From positions 62,001 through 126,000 of the forward strand of contig NZ_JADQDP010000001.1 of the NCBI RefSeq assembly GCF_015694735.1: a DNA stretch of 64,000 nucleotides, written 5' to 3'. This document shows, in pieces, positions 21,466-31,303 of this stretch; within the stretch, counting starts at the first letter, position 1, and each line of letters opens with the position of its first letter. Below the pieces are notes generated by a model, which ran no database searches, was not told the origin of the DNA, and was given only the letters and a program-made list of their open reading frames with translations. The DNA comes from Hymenobacter properus (GTDB lineage: Bacteria; Bacteroidota; Bacteroidia; Cytophagales; Hymenobacteraceae). The position numbers and the translations under genes were made by a program.

Positions 21466-22674
21466 TCAGGTGCCGCAGTTAAAATACTTGTCGTAGGCCG
21501 ATTCCGGAATCAGGTTGAGCCGGCTCATCAACTTGATGGGCAGGCGGAACAAGCGGAGCAAGGCGTAGCTGTTCGGGTAGTCGTGAAAGGTCTTCGGCGG
21601 GGCCGAAACTATCTGCTCGAATTCAGTTCGCGTGAGACCCAGGCGCTTGATGCACAAGGAAATGACCGTTTCGTCCTCGATGGAATTGATGTGGGAAATG
21701 CGGTCCAAGGCCACTTCCCGGCTCATTTGGCCCGAGCGCACCAGCGCCGAGTAGTTGAACAGCCGCCGGTCGATGTTGAACTTGACGCGGTTGAGGTAGT
21801 AAATCAGGCTTTGGTAGAGGTCGTCGGCGTAGTGGGCGCCGGGGCTCTTCCAGTCCAGCTCGCGCACCAGCAGCTCATCTACCTCCGTGCGCACGTAGTC
21901 GAGATGGTAAAGCAGCGTCACGGTTTTGATGCGGCGCAGAAAAGCGTAGTAAAACATTTCCTTCACGCCCAGATTAAAGCCCGGGTCGGCCGGCTTCCAC
22001 GGGCGCAGGGGCACGGTGCCGAACTGCTTGTGCACGGCGCGCAGGTACTTGCCGTCCAGGAAGTTCCAACTCAGCGGTGCAATACCCTCGGTGCGAAACG
22101 ACTGGCCGATGACCAGGTGCTGCACGCCTTCCTTAGCCGCCACGCCGTAGAGGGCGGTGGCAATGCCCAGGTCGGTGCCTTCTTCCATGTCGGGCACGGA
22201 AGCTTTCAGGAACGCAATTTTCAGGTCCTTCGACTCGCGCCAGTCTGAGGTGATGGTGCGTAGCTCTACGCCCAGGCGCTGGCAGGCACGCACCATGTTT
22301 TCGCCGGCCACGGGGTTGCCAAAGCCGTCGTTGAAGTGCACCGCCAACGGGCGCAGCTTGAGCTGCGTGACGCAGTACCACAGGGTGTAGGAGCTGTCGC
22401 GGCCGCCGCTCACGCCCAGTACGCAGTCGTAGCGCCGGCCGCGGCCGGCACGCCGCATCTCGTCGGCCAGGCGCTGCACGGTTTTCAAGCCGGCTTCGCC
22501 CGTCGGGAAAGCCTGCTCCATGCGGTCGTGCACGTCGCAGAAAGAGCAGGTACCCGCTTCATTAAAGGTTATACCGGGCACGGTGGTATCCATCACGCAG
22601 CGCGTGCACCGTTGATGGTCATGCAGTTGCGAGGCCAAAATGGGGTCTTCGGCAGGATGTACTTGTGTAAGCAA
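21466..22674 (-). CDS. N-acetyl sugar amidotransferase (WbpG/PseA type)
   Basis: A 402-residue PP-loop ATPase. Zinc-binding Cys pairs C23/C26 (RCTRCVMD) and C43/C46 (CSFCDVH) precede the ATP-pyrophosphatase loop SGGRDSS (89-95). Later motifs GIATALYGVAAKEGVQHLV and GQSFRTEGIAPLSWNF fit enzymes that convert an acetamido group of a nucleotide sugar or glycan to an acetamidino group. The known enzymes take ammonia from HisH/HisF-like partners, which are absent here. The start is a TTG; an in-frame TTG 12 codons later is also possible. Confidence 0.85.
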   Translation of the reverse strand: MLTQVHPAEDPILASQLHDHQRCTRCVMDTTVPGITFNEAGTCSFCDVHDRMEQAFPTGEAGLKTVQRLADEMRRAGRGRRYDCVLGVSGGRDSSYTLWYCVTQLKLRPLAVHFNDGFGNPVAGENMVRACQRLGVELRTITSDWRESKDLKIAFLKASVPDMEEGTDLGIATALYGVAAKEGVQHLVIGQSFRTEGIAPLSWNFLDGKYLRAVHKQFGTVPLRPWKPADPGFNLGVKEMFYYAFLRRIKTVTLLYHLDYVRTEVDELLVRELDWKSPGAHYADDLYQSLIYYLNRVKFNIDRRLFNYSALVRSGQMSREVALDRISHINSIEDETVISLCIKRLGLTRTEFEQIVSAPPKTFHDYPNSYALLRLFRLPIKLMSRLNLIPESAYDKYFNCGT

Positions 22675-22827
22675 AGGGAAGGAGGCTAGAGGTGGGAGCT
22701 ACGGAAGGAAGGGGTGGGTAGCAGCCGCTAAAAGCAATAGGAAAGAGCGAAAAACCGGATGATAGAAGATAATTAGAAAGAGAAGAAGGGAAACTGCGCA
22801 CCGGCGGGCGGGGCTGATACGCAATAA

Positions 22828-23745
22828 CTAGGGCAACTGGTCGAAGCGGTAGCCCTTGCGCTGCAGCATCAGGCCGATGTCGGTGCCGCGCTCGGGGCGG
22901 TGGGGGCGGTTTAAGTCTGCTACCACCAGCTCGCCCGCAAACTCATTGAAGGTTCCCTGCGCCTGCACGCCGTGGGCATCTACTGCCAGCGAGCAACCCA
23001 CGCTTTTCTTGCCCTCGTAGGGCCCGCCCACGATGTAGCCCACGGAGGTGGTGCTGACCACCACCACATTGTAGAGCTTGGCGAGAATGGAAAAGGGCTT
23101 CACCCATTTCTCCTGGTAGGGGTCGTTTTCCTCCGTGATGGAGTAATCGACCGTCCACGAGGCCGGCGCAATGATGAACTCGGCGCCCATGCGGGCCAGG
23201 GTGTGGCCGATGGGCAGGCCGTCGAGGTAGTTGTCGGCGCATACGTTCACGCCGATTTTGCCCAGAGGCGTATCCACCACGTTTAGCGTCTGGCCCACTG
23301 CGTAGAAGGGCTGCTCCACCGCCAGCAGGTTGATTTTGTGATATTTGACAATAATCTGGCCTTGCGGGTCGATGAGGATGGCGGCGTTGTAGTTGCGGCC
23401 GTCGGGCGCACGCTCGGTGAGGCCGGCGCACACGTAGAGGCCATGCTCGGCCGCGGCCTGGCACAGCACGTCGCTAAAAGGGCCCGGAATGGGCTGGGCT
23501 TCGTAGAGGGCGCTGGGGTGCGTCCAGGCAAAGTCGAGGGTTTCGGGCAGCAGCACGAGGTCGCACTTTTGCGCGGCGGCCTGGGCAATTTGCTCCACGG
23601 CGCGCGCCAGGTTGCGCGCAGGCTCACCGCCCTCCACCAGCAACTGCCCCATGCCCACGCGGATGGTGCCCAGCGGCGCCGGCACCTCTTGGGGAGGAGC
23701 GGCTGCAACGGGAACCGATTTGCGAAACGAGAAAAGCGCGGCCAT
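22828..23745 (-). CDS. Nitrilase-superfamily carbon-nitrogen hydrolase
   Basis: The 305-residue hydrolase shows the catalytic triad of the superfamily. E68 lies in LLPETLDF, K137 in KYHKINL and the nucleophile C169 in GVNVCADNYLDG. Substrate classes range from nitriles to amides, N-carbamyl compounds and ureides, and the sequence does not settle which. The first 26 residues precede the domain and look poorly ordered. A TACCTTTG box lies about 90 bases upstream. Confidence 0.88.
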   Translation of the reverse strand: MAALFSFRKSVPVAAAPPQEVPAPLGTIRVGMGQLLVEGGEPARNLARAVEQIAQAAAQKCDLVLLPETLDFAWTHPSALYEAQPIPGPFSDVLCQAAAEHGLYVCAGLTERAPDGRNYNAAILIDPQGQIIVKYHKINLLAVEQPFYAVGQTLNVVDTPLGKIGVNVCADNYLDGLPIGHTLARMGAEFIIAPASWTVDYSITEENDPYQEKWVKPFSILAKLYNVVVVSTTSVGYIVGGPYEGKKSVGCSLAVDAHGVQAQGTFNEFAGELVVADLNRPHRPERGTDIGLMLQRKGYRFDQLP

Positions 23746-23832
23746 TACCTATAAGGGAAGAAAAAGCGGACGAAATTTGAAGTAAGTTACAACTAGGAGA
23801 TTAAACTCTGAATGCTTTTCACGGTCGCCAAC

Positions 23833-23840
23833 CAAAGGTA
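23833..23840 (-). promoter_or_regulatory. -7 box TACCTTTG of the nitrilase-family gene
   Basis: Exact match on the minus strand (CAAAGGTA on the plus strand), predicting a leader of roughly 80 bases. Confidence 0.5.
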
Positions 23841-24076
23841 AACGCCGAAAGCACGCATCAGATTAAATAGCCATTAAAAGCAATAATACCCTGTTTAAGT
23901 TAAATAAATGAAGCTTAGTGCGTGTTGGCCAAAGGCTTGGTGAACCGTGAAACAGGATATGCCATTGACGCAGAGGGCAGGATGATGAACTTTATGTGAA
24001 GTAGGAAAATGCTGCTTTAAAATCGGGATTCTGCTACGCCACCCAGGCCAACGCCCAGCCCCGGCGTTCTGCTGCC

Positions 24077-24084
24077 TATTTTTG
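24077..24084 (+). promoter_or_regulatory. -7 box TATTTTTG of valS
   Basis: TAnnTTTG match ending 26 bases before the valS ATG at 24110. Confidence 0.5.
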
Positions 24085-24109
24085 CCCTTTCTGCTTCTTT
24101 TATTTTCCC

Positions 24110-26740
24110 ATGTCTCTCGCCACCACCTACTCGCCCACCGACGTTGAAGCCAAATGGTACCAGCGTTGGCAGGAGCAAGGCTTCTTCAAAGCCAAAGCCA
24201 ACCCCAAAAAGACGCCCTACACCGTAGTCATCCCGCCGCCCAACGTGACAGGTGTGCTCCACATGGGGCACATGCTCAACAACACCATTCAGGACGTGCT
24301 GGTGCGCCGCGCCCGCATGCAGGGCAAGGAGGCCTGCTGGGTGCCCGGCACCGACCACGCCAGCATTGCCACTGAGGCCAAAGTGGTGGCCTTGCTCAAG
24401 GAACAAGGCATCAGCAAGTCAGACCTCACCCGCGAGCAATTCCTGAGCCACGCCTTTGCTTGGAAAGACAAGTACGGCGGCATTATCCTGGAGCAGCTCA
24501 AACAGCTTGGCGCTTCCTGCGACTGGGACCGCACGCGCTTCACCATGGAGCCGGAGCTGACCGAGGCCGTGCTGCGCGTGTTTGTCGATTTGTACAATAA
24601 GGGGCTGATTTACCGCGGTATCCGCATGGTGAACTGGGACCCCGAAGGCCGCACGGCCATCTCCGACGAGGAGGTGATTGCCAAAGACGTGCAGGCCAAG
24701 ATGTACTACCTGAACTACGCCATAATAGGGCAGGAGGGCCAGTTTCTGACCGTGGCTACGTCGCGACCAGAAACCATCATGGCCGACGTGGCCGTGGCCG
24801 TGAACCCCAACGACCCGCGCTTCGCCCATTTGACCGGCCAGAAAGTGCGCATCCCGTTGTTGGGCCGCGAGATTCCGGTGATTTTCGACGAGTACGTGTC
24901 GATGGATTTCGGCACGGGCGCACTGAAAGTGACGCCTGCCCACGACCTGAACGACTACGAACTGGGCGTGAAGCACAACCTGCCGGTCATCGACATTCTG
25001 GCCGACAATGGCACGCTCAACGAGAAGGCCGTGCTCTACGTGGGGCAGGACCGGTTTGCCGTGCGCAAGCAGATTGCCAAGGATTTGCAGGAAGCCGGGC
25101 TGCTGCAGAAAGTAGAGGAATACGCCAGCATCGTGCAGACGTCGGAGCGCACCAAGGCCGTGATTGAGCCCAAGCTCTCGATGCAGTGGTTCCTGAAAAT
25201 GGAACACTTGGCCAAGCCTGCACTCGAAGTGGTAGAAAACGACACCGTGAAGCTGCACCCGGCCAAGTTCAAGAACACCTACCGGGCGTGGATGGAGAAC
25301 GTGCACGACTGGTGCATCTCGCGCCAGCTCTGGTGGGGCCAGCAGATTCCGGCCTACTATCTGCCCGATGGCACCTTCGTGGTGGCACTCACCGCGGAGG
25401 ATGCGCTGGAAAAAGCCCGCGCGCAGAGCGGCAATGCGGAGTTGCAAGCCAGCGACCTGCGCCAGGACGAGGACGTACTCGATACATGGTTTTCGTCGTG
25501 GCTGTGGCCGATTTCAGTGTTCGACGGCTTCAAGGACCCCGATAACGCTGACATCAACTATTTCTATCCCACCAACGACCTGGTGACGGGGCCGGACATC
25601 CTGTTTTTCTGGGTGGCCCGCATGATTATGGCCGGCCTGGAGTACCGCCAGGAGGTGCCGTTCAGGAACGTGTACCTCACCGGCATTGTGCGCGACAACC
25701 AGGGCCGCAAGATGAGCAAGCAACTCGGCAACTCGCCCGACCCGCTCGACCTCATCGCCCAGTACGGCGCCGACGGCGTGCGCACGGGAATGCTTTTCTC
25801 GGCCCCGGCCGGCAACGACCTGCTCTACGACGTGAAGCTGGTGGAGCAGGGCCGTAACTTCTCCAATAAGCTCTGGAACGCCTTCCGCCTCGTGAAAGGC
25901 TGGGAGCCAGATGCGTCGCTGCCTTTTGCAAATGAAAAGGCCGTGACCTGGTTCAACGCCAAGCTGCAGGCCGCCATCGTGGAGATGGACGACCATTTCG
26001 AGAAGTTCAGAATGTCAGATGCGCTTATGACCATCTACAAGCTGACCTGGGACGACTTCTGCGCGCAGTACCTGGAGATGGTAAAGCCGGCCTACCAGCA
26101 CCCCATCGACGCCGAGACGCTGCGCCACACCGTCGGCTTCCTCGAAACGTTGCTCAAGCTACTGCACCCCTTCATGCCCTTCATCACCGAAGAGTTGTGG
26201 CATGAACTGGCCGAGCGCGGCCCCCGCGACTACGTGACCGTGGCCCCCTGGCCCCGCGCCACCGCGCCCGCCAACAGCGCCGAAACCCTAGCCAACATGG
26301 ATAAGGCGCTGGCCATCGTGGCCGGTATCCGCACCGTGCGCAACCAGAAAAACCTCGGCCCGAACAAACCCCTCACGCTGGTGGCCAAAACCGACGAGCC
26401 GCAACTGCTGGCCGACTACGATGGCATTATCCGCAAGCTGGGCGGTATCTCGGAGGTGAGCCTGGCCGAGGCCGGCCCTGCTGCCTCGGTGAGCTTCGTG
26501 CTGGGCGGCAGCGAGTTCTTCATCCCGCTCGAAGGCCACATCGACATGGCCGCCGAGCGCGCCCGTCTCGAAAAAGACCTGGAGTACGCCCAGGGCTTCC
26601 GCGACTCGGTGCTCAAGAAGCTGGGCAACGAGAAATTCGCCCAGAATGCCAAGCCCGAAGTATTGGAAAAGGAACGACAGAAACTGGCCGACGCCGAAAC
26701 GAAAATCGCCGCGTTGGAACAGGCGCTGAAGGGAATGTAA
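24110..26740 (+). CDS. valS: Valyl-tRNA synthetase
   Basis: An 876-residue class Ia synthetase. The HIGH box reads HMGHMLN near residue 50 within [11 protein letters not shown]. The KMSKS box reads [13 protein letters not shown] near residue 533. The editing domain ([20 protein letters not shown]), anticodon-binding domain and C-terminal coiled coil ([28 protein letters not shown]) are all present. Full length. The final Ser of KMSKS is Gln, a variation seen in class I enzymes. Confidence 0.98.
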   Translation: MSLATTYSPTDVEAKWYQRWQEQGFFKAKANPKKTPYTVVIPPPNVTGVLHMGHMLNNTIQDVLVRRARMQGKEACWVPGTDHASIATEAKVVALLKEQGISKSDLTREQFLSHAFAWKDKYGGIILEQLKQLGASCDWDRTRFTMEPELTEAVLRVFVDLYNKGLIYRGIRMVNWDPEGRTAISDEEVIAKDVQAKMYYLNYAIIGQEGQFLTVATSRPETIMADVAVAVNPNDPRFAHLTGQKVRIPLLGREIPVIFDEYVSMDFGTGALKVTPAHDLNDYELGVKHNLPVIDILADNGTLNEKAVLYVGQDRFAVRKQIAKDLQEAGLLQKVEEYASIVQTSERTKAVIEPKLSMQWFLKMEHLAKPALEVVENDTVKLHPAKFKNTYRAWMENVHDWCISRQLWWGQQIPAYYLPDGTFVVALTAEDALEKARAQSGNAELQASDLRQDEDVLDTWFSSWLWPISVFDGFKDPDNADINYFYPTNDLVTGPDILFFWVARMIMAGLEYRQEVPFRNVYLTGIVRDNQGRKMSKQLGNSPDPLDLIAQYGADGVRTGMLFSAPAGNDLLYDVKLVEQGRNFSNKLWNAFRLVKGWEPDASLPFANEKAVTWFNAKLQAAIVEMDDHFEKFRMSDALMTIYKLTWDDFCAQYLEMVKPAYQHPIDAETLRHTVGFLETLLKLLHPFMPFITEELWHELAERGPRDYVTVAPWPRATAPANSAETLANMDKALAIVAGIRTVRNQKNLGPNKPLTLVAKTDEPQLLADYDGIIRKLGGISEVSLAEAGPAASVSFVLGGSEFFIPLEGHIDMAAERARLEKDLEYAQGFRDSVLKKLGNEKFAQNAKPEVLEKERQKLADAETKIAALEQALKGM

Positions 26741-26758
26741 TTATTCAGGCAGAGTCAT

Positions 26759-26795
26759 AAAAAAGCCGCTTCCTAATGCAGGAAGCGGCTTTTTT
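26759..26795. terminator. Bidirectional intrinsic terminator after valS
   Basis: gccgcttcct and aggaagcggc form a 10-bp GC-rich stem with a 5-base loop, flanked by A6 and T6. It serves valS and the convergent small gene at 26814. Confidence 0.9.
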
Positions 26796-26813
26796 GTGCG
26801 GTTAAGTTTTGCC

Positions 26814-27011
26814 TTACTGCGGAATACCGCCCGGCTGCTTCTTCTGCAGCGGCGCCAACTGATTCTGGAGCTGAAAGGTTACTTTCTGGCAATCGGTGAA
26901 GCGTTGTTCGGCTTGCTGCAAGGCTTTTTCGGTGGCGGTGAGTTGCTGGTATAAGTAACCGATGAGGCCCAGCGCCAGCAGCAGCGCACCGATAAACAGG
27001 AGGTTTTTCAT
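26814..27011 (-). CDS. Small membrane protein with a short coiled coil
   Basis: The 65-residue protein has one N-terminal membrane helix (LLFIGALLLALGLIGYLY). A heptad-like stretch follows (QLTATEKALQQAEQRFTDC), then a Pro/Gly end. It resembles small anchored coiled-coil proteins, but no family is recognised. Upstream of its start lies a palindromic repeat. Confidence 0.6.
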   Translation of the reverse strand: MKNLLFIGALLLALGLIGYLYQQLTATEKALQQAEQRFTDCQKVTFQLQNQLAPLQKKQPGGIPQ

Positions 27012-27027
27012 GATTGTGATATAAAAA

Positions 27028-27111
27028 CTGTCATCCTGAGCGCAGCGAAGGACCTTATCACGTCAGAATGTTCCAACGTGATAAGGTCCTTCGCTGCGCT
27101 CAGGATGACAG
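27028..27111. repeat. Palindromic repeat copy 4 (GTCATCCTGAGC type, perfect)
   Basis: Two exact 36-base arms (27028-27063, 27076-27111) with a 12-base loop. The arms are identical to those of copy 9 at 58324, while the loops differ. It sits between co-directional minus-strand genes. Confidence 0.92.
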
Positions 27112-27121
27112 GACGGTTTCC

Positions 27122-28525
27122 TTAGATGGCCGTATTAGGGTCGAACTGCTCAAGGTAATCGGCCACGCGGCGCACGAACATGCCGCCGAGTGAGCCGTCG
27201 ACTACGCGGTGGTCATAGCTGTGGCTCAGGAACATGAAGTGGCGGATGCCGATGAGGTCGCCCTGCGGTGTTTCAATCACGGCGGGCTTCTTTTTAATAG
27301 CGCCCACGGCCAGGATGGCCACTTGCGGCTGCATGATGATGGGCGTACCCATCACGTTGCCGAACGAGCCCACGTTGCTCAGTGTGTAGGTGCCGCCTTC
27401 GAGGTCGGCGGGGGTGAGCTTGTTGATGCGGGCGCGGTTGGCCAGGTCATTCACCTTCTTAGTGAGGCCGTTGAGGTTAAGCTGGTCAGCGTTGTGGATG
27501 ACGGGCACAATTAGGTTGCCCGAGGGCAGGGCTACGGCCACGCCGATGTTGATGTCGCGCTTCTTGATGATGTAGTCACCGTCCACCGACACGTTGATGT
27601 TCGGGAAGTCCTGAATGGCGCGCGCCACGGCCTGAATGAAGATGGGCGTGAAGGTCAGGTTTTCGCCCTCACGCTTCTTGTAGGCGTCCTTGTGCTTGTT
27701 GCGCCAGTTCACGATGTCCGTCACGTCGGCTTCCACGAAGCTGGTGACGTGGGGCGAAATGCGCTTCGAGTCCACCATGCGCTGCGCAATCATCTTGCGC
27801 ATGCGGTCCATCTCAATGAGTTCCTGGCCCCCGCTCACGCTGGGCGCAGGTTTCGAGGCAGTGGCAGGCTGCGGGGTGCTGGCGGCAGGTTGTGCGGCCG
27901 GAGCGGGCTGAGGCGCAGCTTGCGGCTGGGCGGCCGGGGCTGACGCGGCGGGAGCCGATGCGGCCGCTTTCGGGCCCAGGGCGGGCTTGCCGGCAGCCAC
28001 GTAGTCCAGAATGTCCTTCTTGGTAACGCGGTTTTCCTTGCCGGTGCCAGGCAGGTATTCAAGGTCGGCCAGGCTCACGCCTTCTTCGCGGGCAATGCTG
28101 AGCACGAGCGGCGAGAGGAAGCGGCCAGGCTGGTGCTCGGCGCCATTGAGGGCCGGCTGGGCGGCCGGAGCAGCGTTGCTGGTGGGCAGATAAGGCACTT
28201 CGGCAGCGCCAGCATCGGGGGCGCTGCCGTTGCTGGCCGGGGCGGCGGAGGCAGCGGCCGGGGCCGAAGCGCCAGCGTTGGCGGCATCGGTTTCGACCAC
28301 TGCAATCGGGGCGCCCACGGCCACTACCTGGCCTTCCTGCACCAGAATTTCCTGGAGCACGCCGGCGTGGATGGCAGGCACTTCAGTATCCACTTTGTCG
28401 GTGGCTACTTCCAGCACCGATTCGTCCTGTTCAATCGTGTCGCCGACTTGTTTGAGCCATTTCAGGACGGTGCCTTCCATGATGGATTCGCCCATCTTGG
28501 GCATCGTCATTTCCACTCGTGCCAT
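27122..28525 (-). CDS. 2-oxoacid dehydrogenase E2 (dihydrolipoamide acyltransferase)
   Basis: A 467-residue core component of a pyruvate-, 2-oxoglutarate- or branched-chain-type complex. One lipoyl domain comes first (VATDKVDTEV carries the lipoyl-lysine, K43). An Ala/Pro linker, the E1/E3-binding domain (FLSPLVLSIAREEGVSLADL) and a second Ala/Pro linker follow. The catalytic domain ends with DHRVVDG, the HxxxDG active site. Acyl specificity cannot be read with confidence. No E1 or E3 gene is nearby. ATG 28525 matches the lipoyl-domain start; the open frame upstream lies beyond the -7 box. Confidence 0.92.
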   Translation of the reverse strand: MARVEMTMPKMGESIMEGTVLKWLKQVGDTIEQDESVLEVATDKVDTEVPAIHAGVLQEILVQEGQVVAVGAPIAVVETDAANAGASAPAAASAAPASNGSAPDAGAAEVPYLPTSNAAPAAQPALNGAEHQPGRFLSPLVLSIAREEGVSLADLEYLPGTGKENRVTKKDILDYVAAGKPALGPKAAASAPAASAPAAQPQAAPQPAPAAQPAASTPQPATASKPAPSVSGGQELIEMDRMRKMIAQRMVDSKRISPHVTSFVEADVTDIVNWRNKHKDAYKKREGENLTFTPIFIQAVARAIQDFPNINVSVDGDYIIKKRDINIGVAVALPSGNLIVPVIHNADQLNLNGLTKKVNDLANRARINKLTPADLEGGTYTLSNVGSFGNVMGTPIIMQPQVAILAVGAIKKKPAVIETPQGDLIGIRHFMFLSHSYDHRVVDGSLGGMFVRRVADYLEQFDPNTAI

Positions 28526-28578
28526 AGGTAAGGAGGAGGTTTGGGAGTAATTGGGGGTGGGGTGGGAGTTTAGAGCCG

Positions 28579-28586
28579 CAAAGGTA
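28579..28586 (-). promoter_or_regulatory. -7 box TACCTTTG of the E2 gene
   Basis: Exact match on the minus strand (CAAAGGTA on plus), 54 bases before the ATG. It excludes the longer open frame that extends to 28822. Confidence 0.6.
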
Positions 28587-28726
28587 GCCCAAAAGCCGAA
28601 CGCCCCCGCCGTGCATGTAAATGGATATTTTGCCCACCAAAAACGCAGCGCCGGGCCCGGGTTTGCGGCACTACTTTTACGCGCGAATTCCCGCTTCAGG
28701 CAACCACCCTCGGCCTCAGAACCATC

Positions 28727-29530
28727 ATGCCGCTTTTTGACCTCACCCGCCCCAGCACGCCGCTCCTGCCCATCGTCATCAGCGTACCCCACGCGGGCAT
28801 AGCGTTTCCCGCCGACATCCAAGCCGAGCTAAAGCCGAGCTTGCTGCCGCCCGACGATACCGATTGGTTTGTGCACCAGCTCTACGACTTCGCCACCGAA
28901 TTGGGCTTGCCCATCATTAAAGCCAACTACAGCCGCTGGGTGGTCGACCTCAACCGCAACCCCGACAGCAGCCCGCTCTACCACGACGGCCGCGTGCTCA
29001 CAGGCCTTTGCACCAGCACCACCTTTCTGGGCGAGCCCATTTACCGCGACGAGCGTGCCGAAGTAGCCCCCACGGAAGTAGCTCGCCGCAAATCCCTCTA
29101 CTTCGGACCCTACCACGCAGCCCTGCAACAGTTGCTAGACGAAACCAAAGCCCAATTCGGCCAGGTGCTGCTCTGGGACTGCCATTCCATCCGGCGGGTA
29201 GTTTCGGCCATCCACAATGGCCCGTTCCCGGACCTCATTCTGGGCAGCGCCGATGAAACGTCGGCTTCGCAGCCGCTGATTGAACAGGCCCTGCAGCAGC
29301 TTGGCAGCGGGCGGTATTCGCTCAGCCACAACACCCCGTTCAAGGGGGGCTACATCACCCGGCACTTTGGCCGGCCCGAGGCAAAGCAGCACGCGCTGCA
29401 GCTGGAAATGTCGAAAGACGTGTACATGGACGATGCCGAGCAAGCTTACGACCCAGCCCGGGCCGAGCAAATTCGTGCTGTGCTGCGCCGCACCTTGCGC
29501 ACGCTGGGCGAGTCCCTTCGCACCGCTTAA
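28727..29530 (+). CDS. hutG: N-formylglutamate amidohydrolase
   Basis: A 267-residue member of the N-formylglutamate deformylase family. It shows VISVPHAGIAFPADI near the start, ANYSRWVVDLNRNPDS, LLWDCHSIRR and a C-terminal LQLEMSKDVYMDD. These are the metal-binding and catalytic regions of the family. It hydrolyses N-formyl-L-glutamate to glutamate and formate. The adjacent hutF supports a role in the five-step histidine degradation route, where this is the last step. Confidence 0.88.
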   Translation: MPLFDLTRPSTPLLPIVISVPHAGIAFPADIQAELKPSLLPPDDTDWFVHQLYDFATELGLPIIKANYSRWVVDLNRNPDSSPLYHDGRVLTGLCTSTTFLGEPIYRDERAEVAPTEVARRKSLYFGPYHAALQQLLDETKAQFGQVLLWDCHSIRRVVSAIHNGPFPDLILGSADETSASQPLIEQALQQLGSGRYSLSHNTPFKGGYITRHFGRPEAKQHALQLEMSKDVYMDDAEQAYDPARAEQIRAVLRRTLRTLGESLRTA

Positions 29531-29561
29531 CTCCTGAAAATCCCTGCCTGCTTTGTTGGCT

Positions 29562-30881
29562 ATGACTTATTACCAATTTTCTTCCCTGCTGCTGCAAGAC
29601 GGCTGGCTCAGCCCCGCCTATGTAGGTGTCAATGCGCAAGGCATCATCGAATATCTGTCGCAGGAACCACCTGTCGGCTTCGAAATCAGCATCGAAAAGG
29701 TGGAGGGCGCCGCCCTGCCCGGCTTCCAGAACGCCCATTCGCACGCCTTTCAGTACGGCATGGCGGGGCACGCAGAGCAACACGTACCCGGCACGCGCGA
29801 CGACTTCTGGAGCTGGCGTGAGGCCATGTACGCCTGCGCCGAAACCTTCAGCCCCGAACAGAACGAGCAGGTAGCTACCACCCTCTACCGCCATTTGCTG
29901 CGCAATGGCTACACCACCGTGGTCGAGTTCCACTACTTGCACCACGACCCAACCGGCCGCCCCTACGCCAACCTGGCCGAGATGGGCGAACGCCTGGTGG
30001 CTGCCGCCCGCACGGCCGGTATCAAAATCACGTTGGTGCCGGTGTTTTACCAAAAGGGTGACTTCGGCCGCGAGCCCGCGCCCCGGCAGCGGCGCTTCAT
30101 CTCGCCCACGCTCGATGATTATCTAAAGCTGTTGGATGCCAGCCGCCCGGCCGTGGCCGCCTACGAGCGAGCCAACCTGGGCTTCGGCGTGCATTCGCTA
30201 CGGGCCGTGGAAGCGGCCGACGTGCTGGCCACCCACGCCCAAGGACCTAAGGACTTACCCTTCCACCTGCACGCCGCCGAGCAAACGCTGGAAGTGGAGC
30301 GTAGCCTGGCCCACCTTGGCGCCCGCCCCGTGGAGTGGCTGCTCGACAACCTGCCCCTCAACGAGCGGTTTCACCTCGTGCACTGCACCCACCTCACCAC
30401 CGACGAAACCACTCATCTGGCCCAGTCGGGCGCGAATGTGGTGCTCTGCCCCGGCACCGAAGGCAACCTCGGCGACGGCATTTTCTCCCTCGTTGACTAC
30501 GCCGAAGCCGGCGGCCATTGGTCCATCGGCACCGACAGCCACATCAGCCTCAATCCGCTGGAAGACCTGCGCTGGCTCGACTACGGCCAGCGCCTCATCC
30601 ATCGCCGCCGCAACATCTTTGCCGACGGCGCCTCGGTGCTGGTCGATAAAACCTTCTTCGCCGGCCACCGCGCCGCCGGCCGCACCCCCGTTAACTACTT
30701 CGCCCTGGGCCAGCCCCTCGATGCCGTGGTGTACGACCTGAAGCAGCCGCTGCTGGCCCAGGCCGGCCCCGCCCACCTGCTGCCTGCCCTCGTCTACACC
30801 ACCGACCCCACAGCCATCCTCGGTACATTGGTGGATGGGCAGTGGGCCTACCGTGCGGGAGAGGAGGCTAGCGTACGGTGA
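29562..30881 (+). CDS. hutF: Formimidoylglutamate deiminase
   Basis: A 439-residue amidohydrolase-superfamily enzyme that converts N-formimidoyl-L-glutamate to N-formyl-L-glutamate and ammonia. Zinc ligands H59 and H61 lie in LPGFQNAHSHAFQYGMAG. HLHAAEQTLEVERSL and GTDSHISLNPLEDLRWLDYG supply the other ligands and the family signature. It starts 31 bases after hutG, so the two form a pathway module. ATG 29562 is preferred over the TTG at 29553. Its 3' end overlaps the convergent gene by 14 bases. Confidence 0.92.
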   Translation: MTYYQFSSLLLQDGWLSPAYVGVNAQGIIEYLSQEPPVGFEISIEKVEGAALPGFQNAHSHAFQYGMAGHAEQHVPGTRDDFWSWREAMYACAETFSPEQNEQVATTLYRHLLRNGYTTVVEFHYLHHDPTGRPYANLAEMGERLVAAARTAGIKITLVPVFYQKGDFGREPAPRQRRFISPTLDDYLKLLDASRPAVAAYERANLGFGVHSLRAVEAADVLATHAQGPKDLPFHLHAAEQTLEVERSLAHLGARPVEWLLDNLPLNERFHLVHCTHLTTDETTHLAQSGANVVLCPGTEGNLGDGIFSLVDYAEAGGHWSIGTDSHISLNPLEDLRWLDYGQRLIHRRRNIFADGASVLVDKTFFAGHRAAGRTPVNYFALGQPLDAVVYDLKQPLLAQAGPAHLLPALVYTTDPTAILGTLVDGQWAYRAGEEASVR

Positions 30882-31260
30882 ATTTGAACGTGTAAAAGCC
30901 CACGGCCCTATTCGGGGCCGGGCTGTTGGTTGTGAATTGAACCGTCTGCAAAGCCTGTCGACAAGTGGCTTCCTGCTTCGCCGACATGTTGCTGGAAACA
31001 GTGGTAATCGAATCGAGCGTGCCCGTTGAGTTGACAACTACCCGGAAGCGAATAGTGCCGGGCTTTTCATCCACAAATTCCGGTTTTGGCACCGAAGCGA
31101 AGTACCAGCCCGTTTGGCTTAGCTCCGGCCCCGGGCGCCCGCCGCGCCGGATGTCGGCAGCTGATGGCTGCGCCGGCAATTGGCTGGGAGGAGCCAGCGT
31201 TTGGGCGGCGACTTCCTGATGTGTGGCGGCTATTCCTAAAAGGAGTAGATAATATTTCAT
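30868..31260 (-). CDS. TonB C-terminal-like periplasmic protein
   Basis: The 130-residue protein starts at ATG 31260 with a signal peptide (MKYYLLLLGIAATHQEVAAQ). The remaining domain (GTIRFRVVVNSTGTLDSITTVSS, then CRQALQTVQFTTN and VGFYTFKFTVR) has the beta-alpha-beta pattern of TonB C-terminal domains. There is no Pro-rich spacer or membrane anchor. It is therefore probably a free periplasmic TonB_C-type protein, not a classical energy transducer. Confidence 0.72.
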   Translation of the reverse strand: MKYYLLLLGIAATHQEVAAQTLAPPSQLPAQPSAADIRRGGRPGPELSQTGWYFASVPKPEFVDEKPGTIRFRVVVNSTGTLDSITTVSSNMSAKQEATCRQALQTVQFTTNSPAPNRAVGFYTFKFTVR

Positions 31261-31303
31261 TGCGGAGCAAAGAAGCGTGTTCAGTTGAATGCGGATAGAA
31301 GCT

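Larger units (their letters stand above)
23746..24109. other. AT-richer intergenic region between divergent genes
   Basis: A 364-base stretch with no supported gene. It carries a minus-strand -7 box for the hydrolase (23833-23840) and a plus-strand TATTTTTG for valS (24077-24084). The middle (about 23850-24000) is noticeably AT-rich, and I see no repeat or RNA gene in it. Confidence 0.6.
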
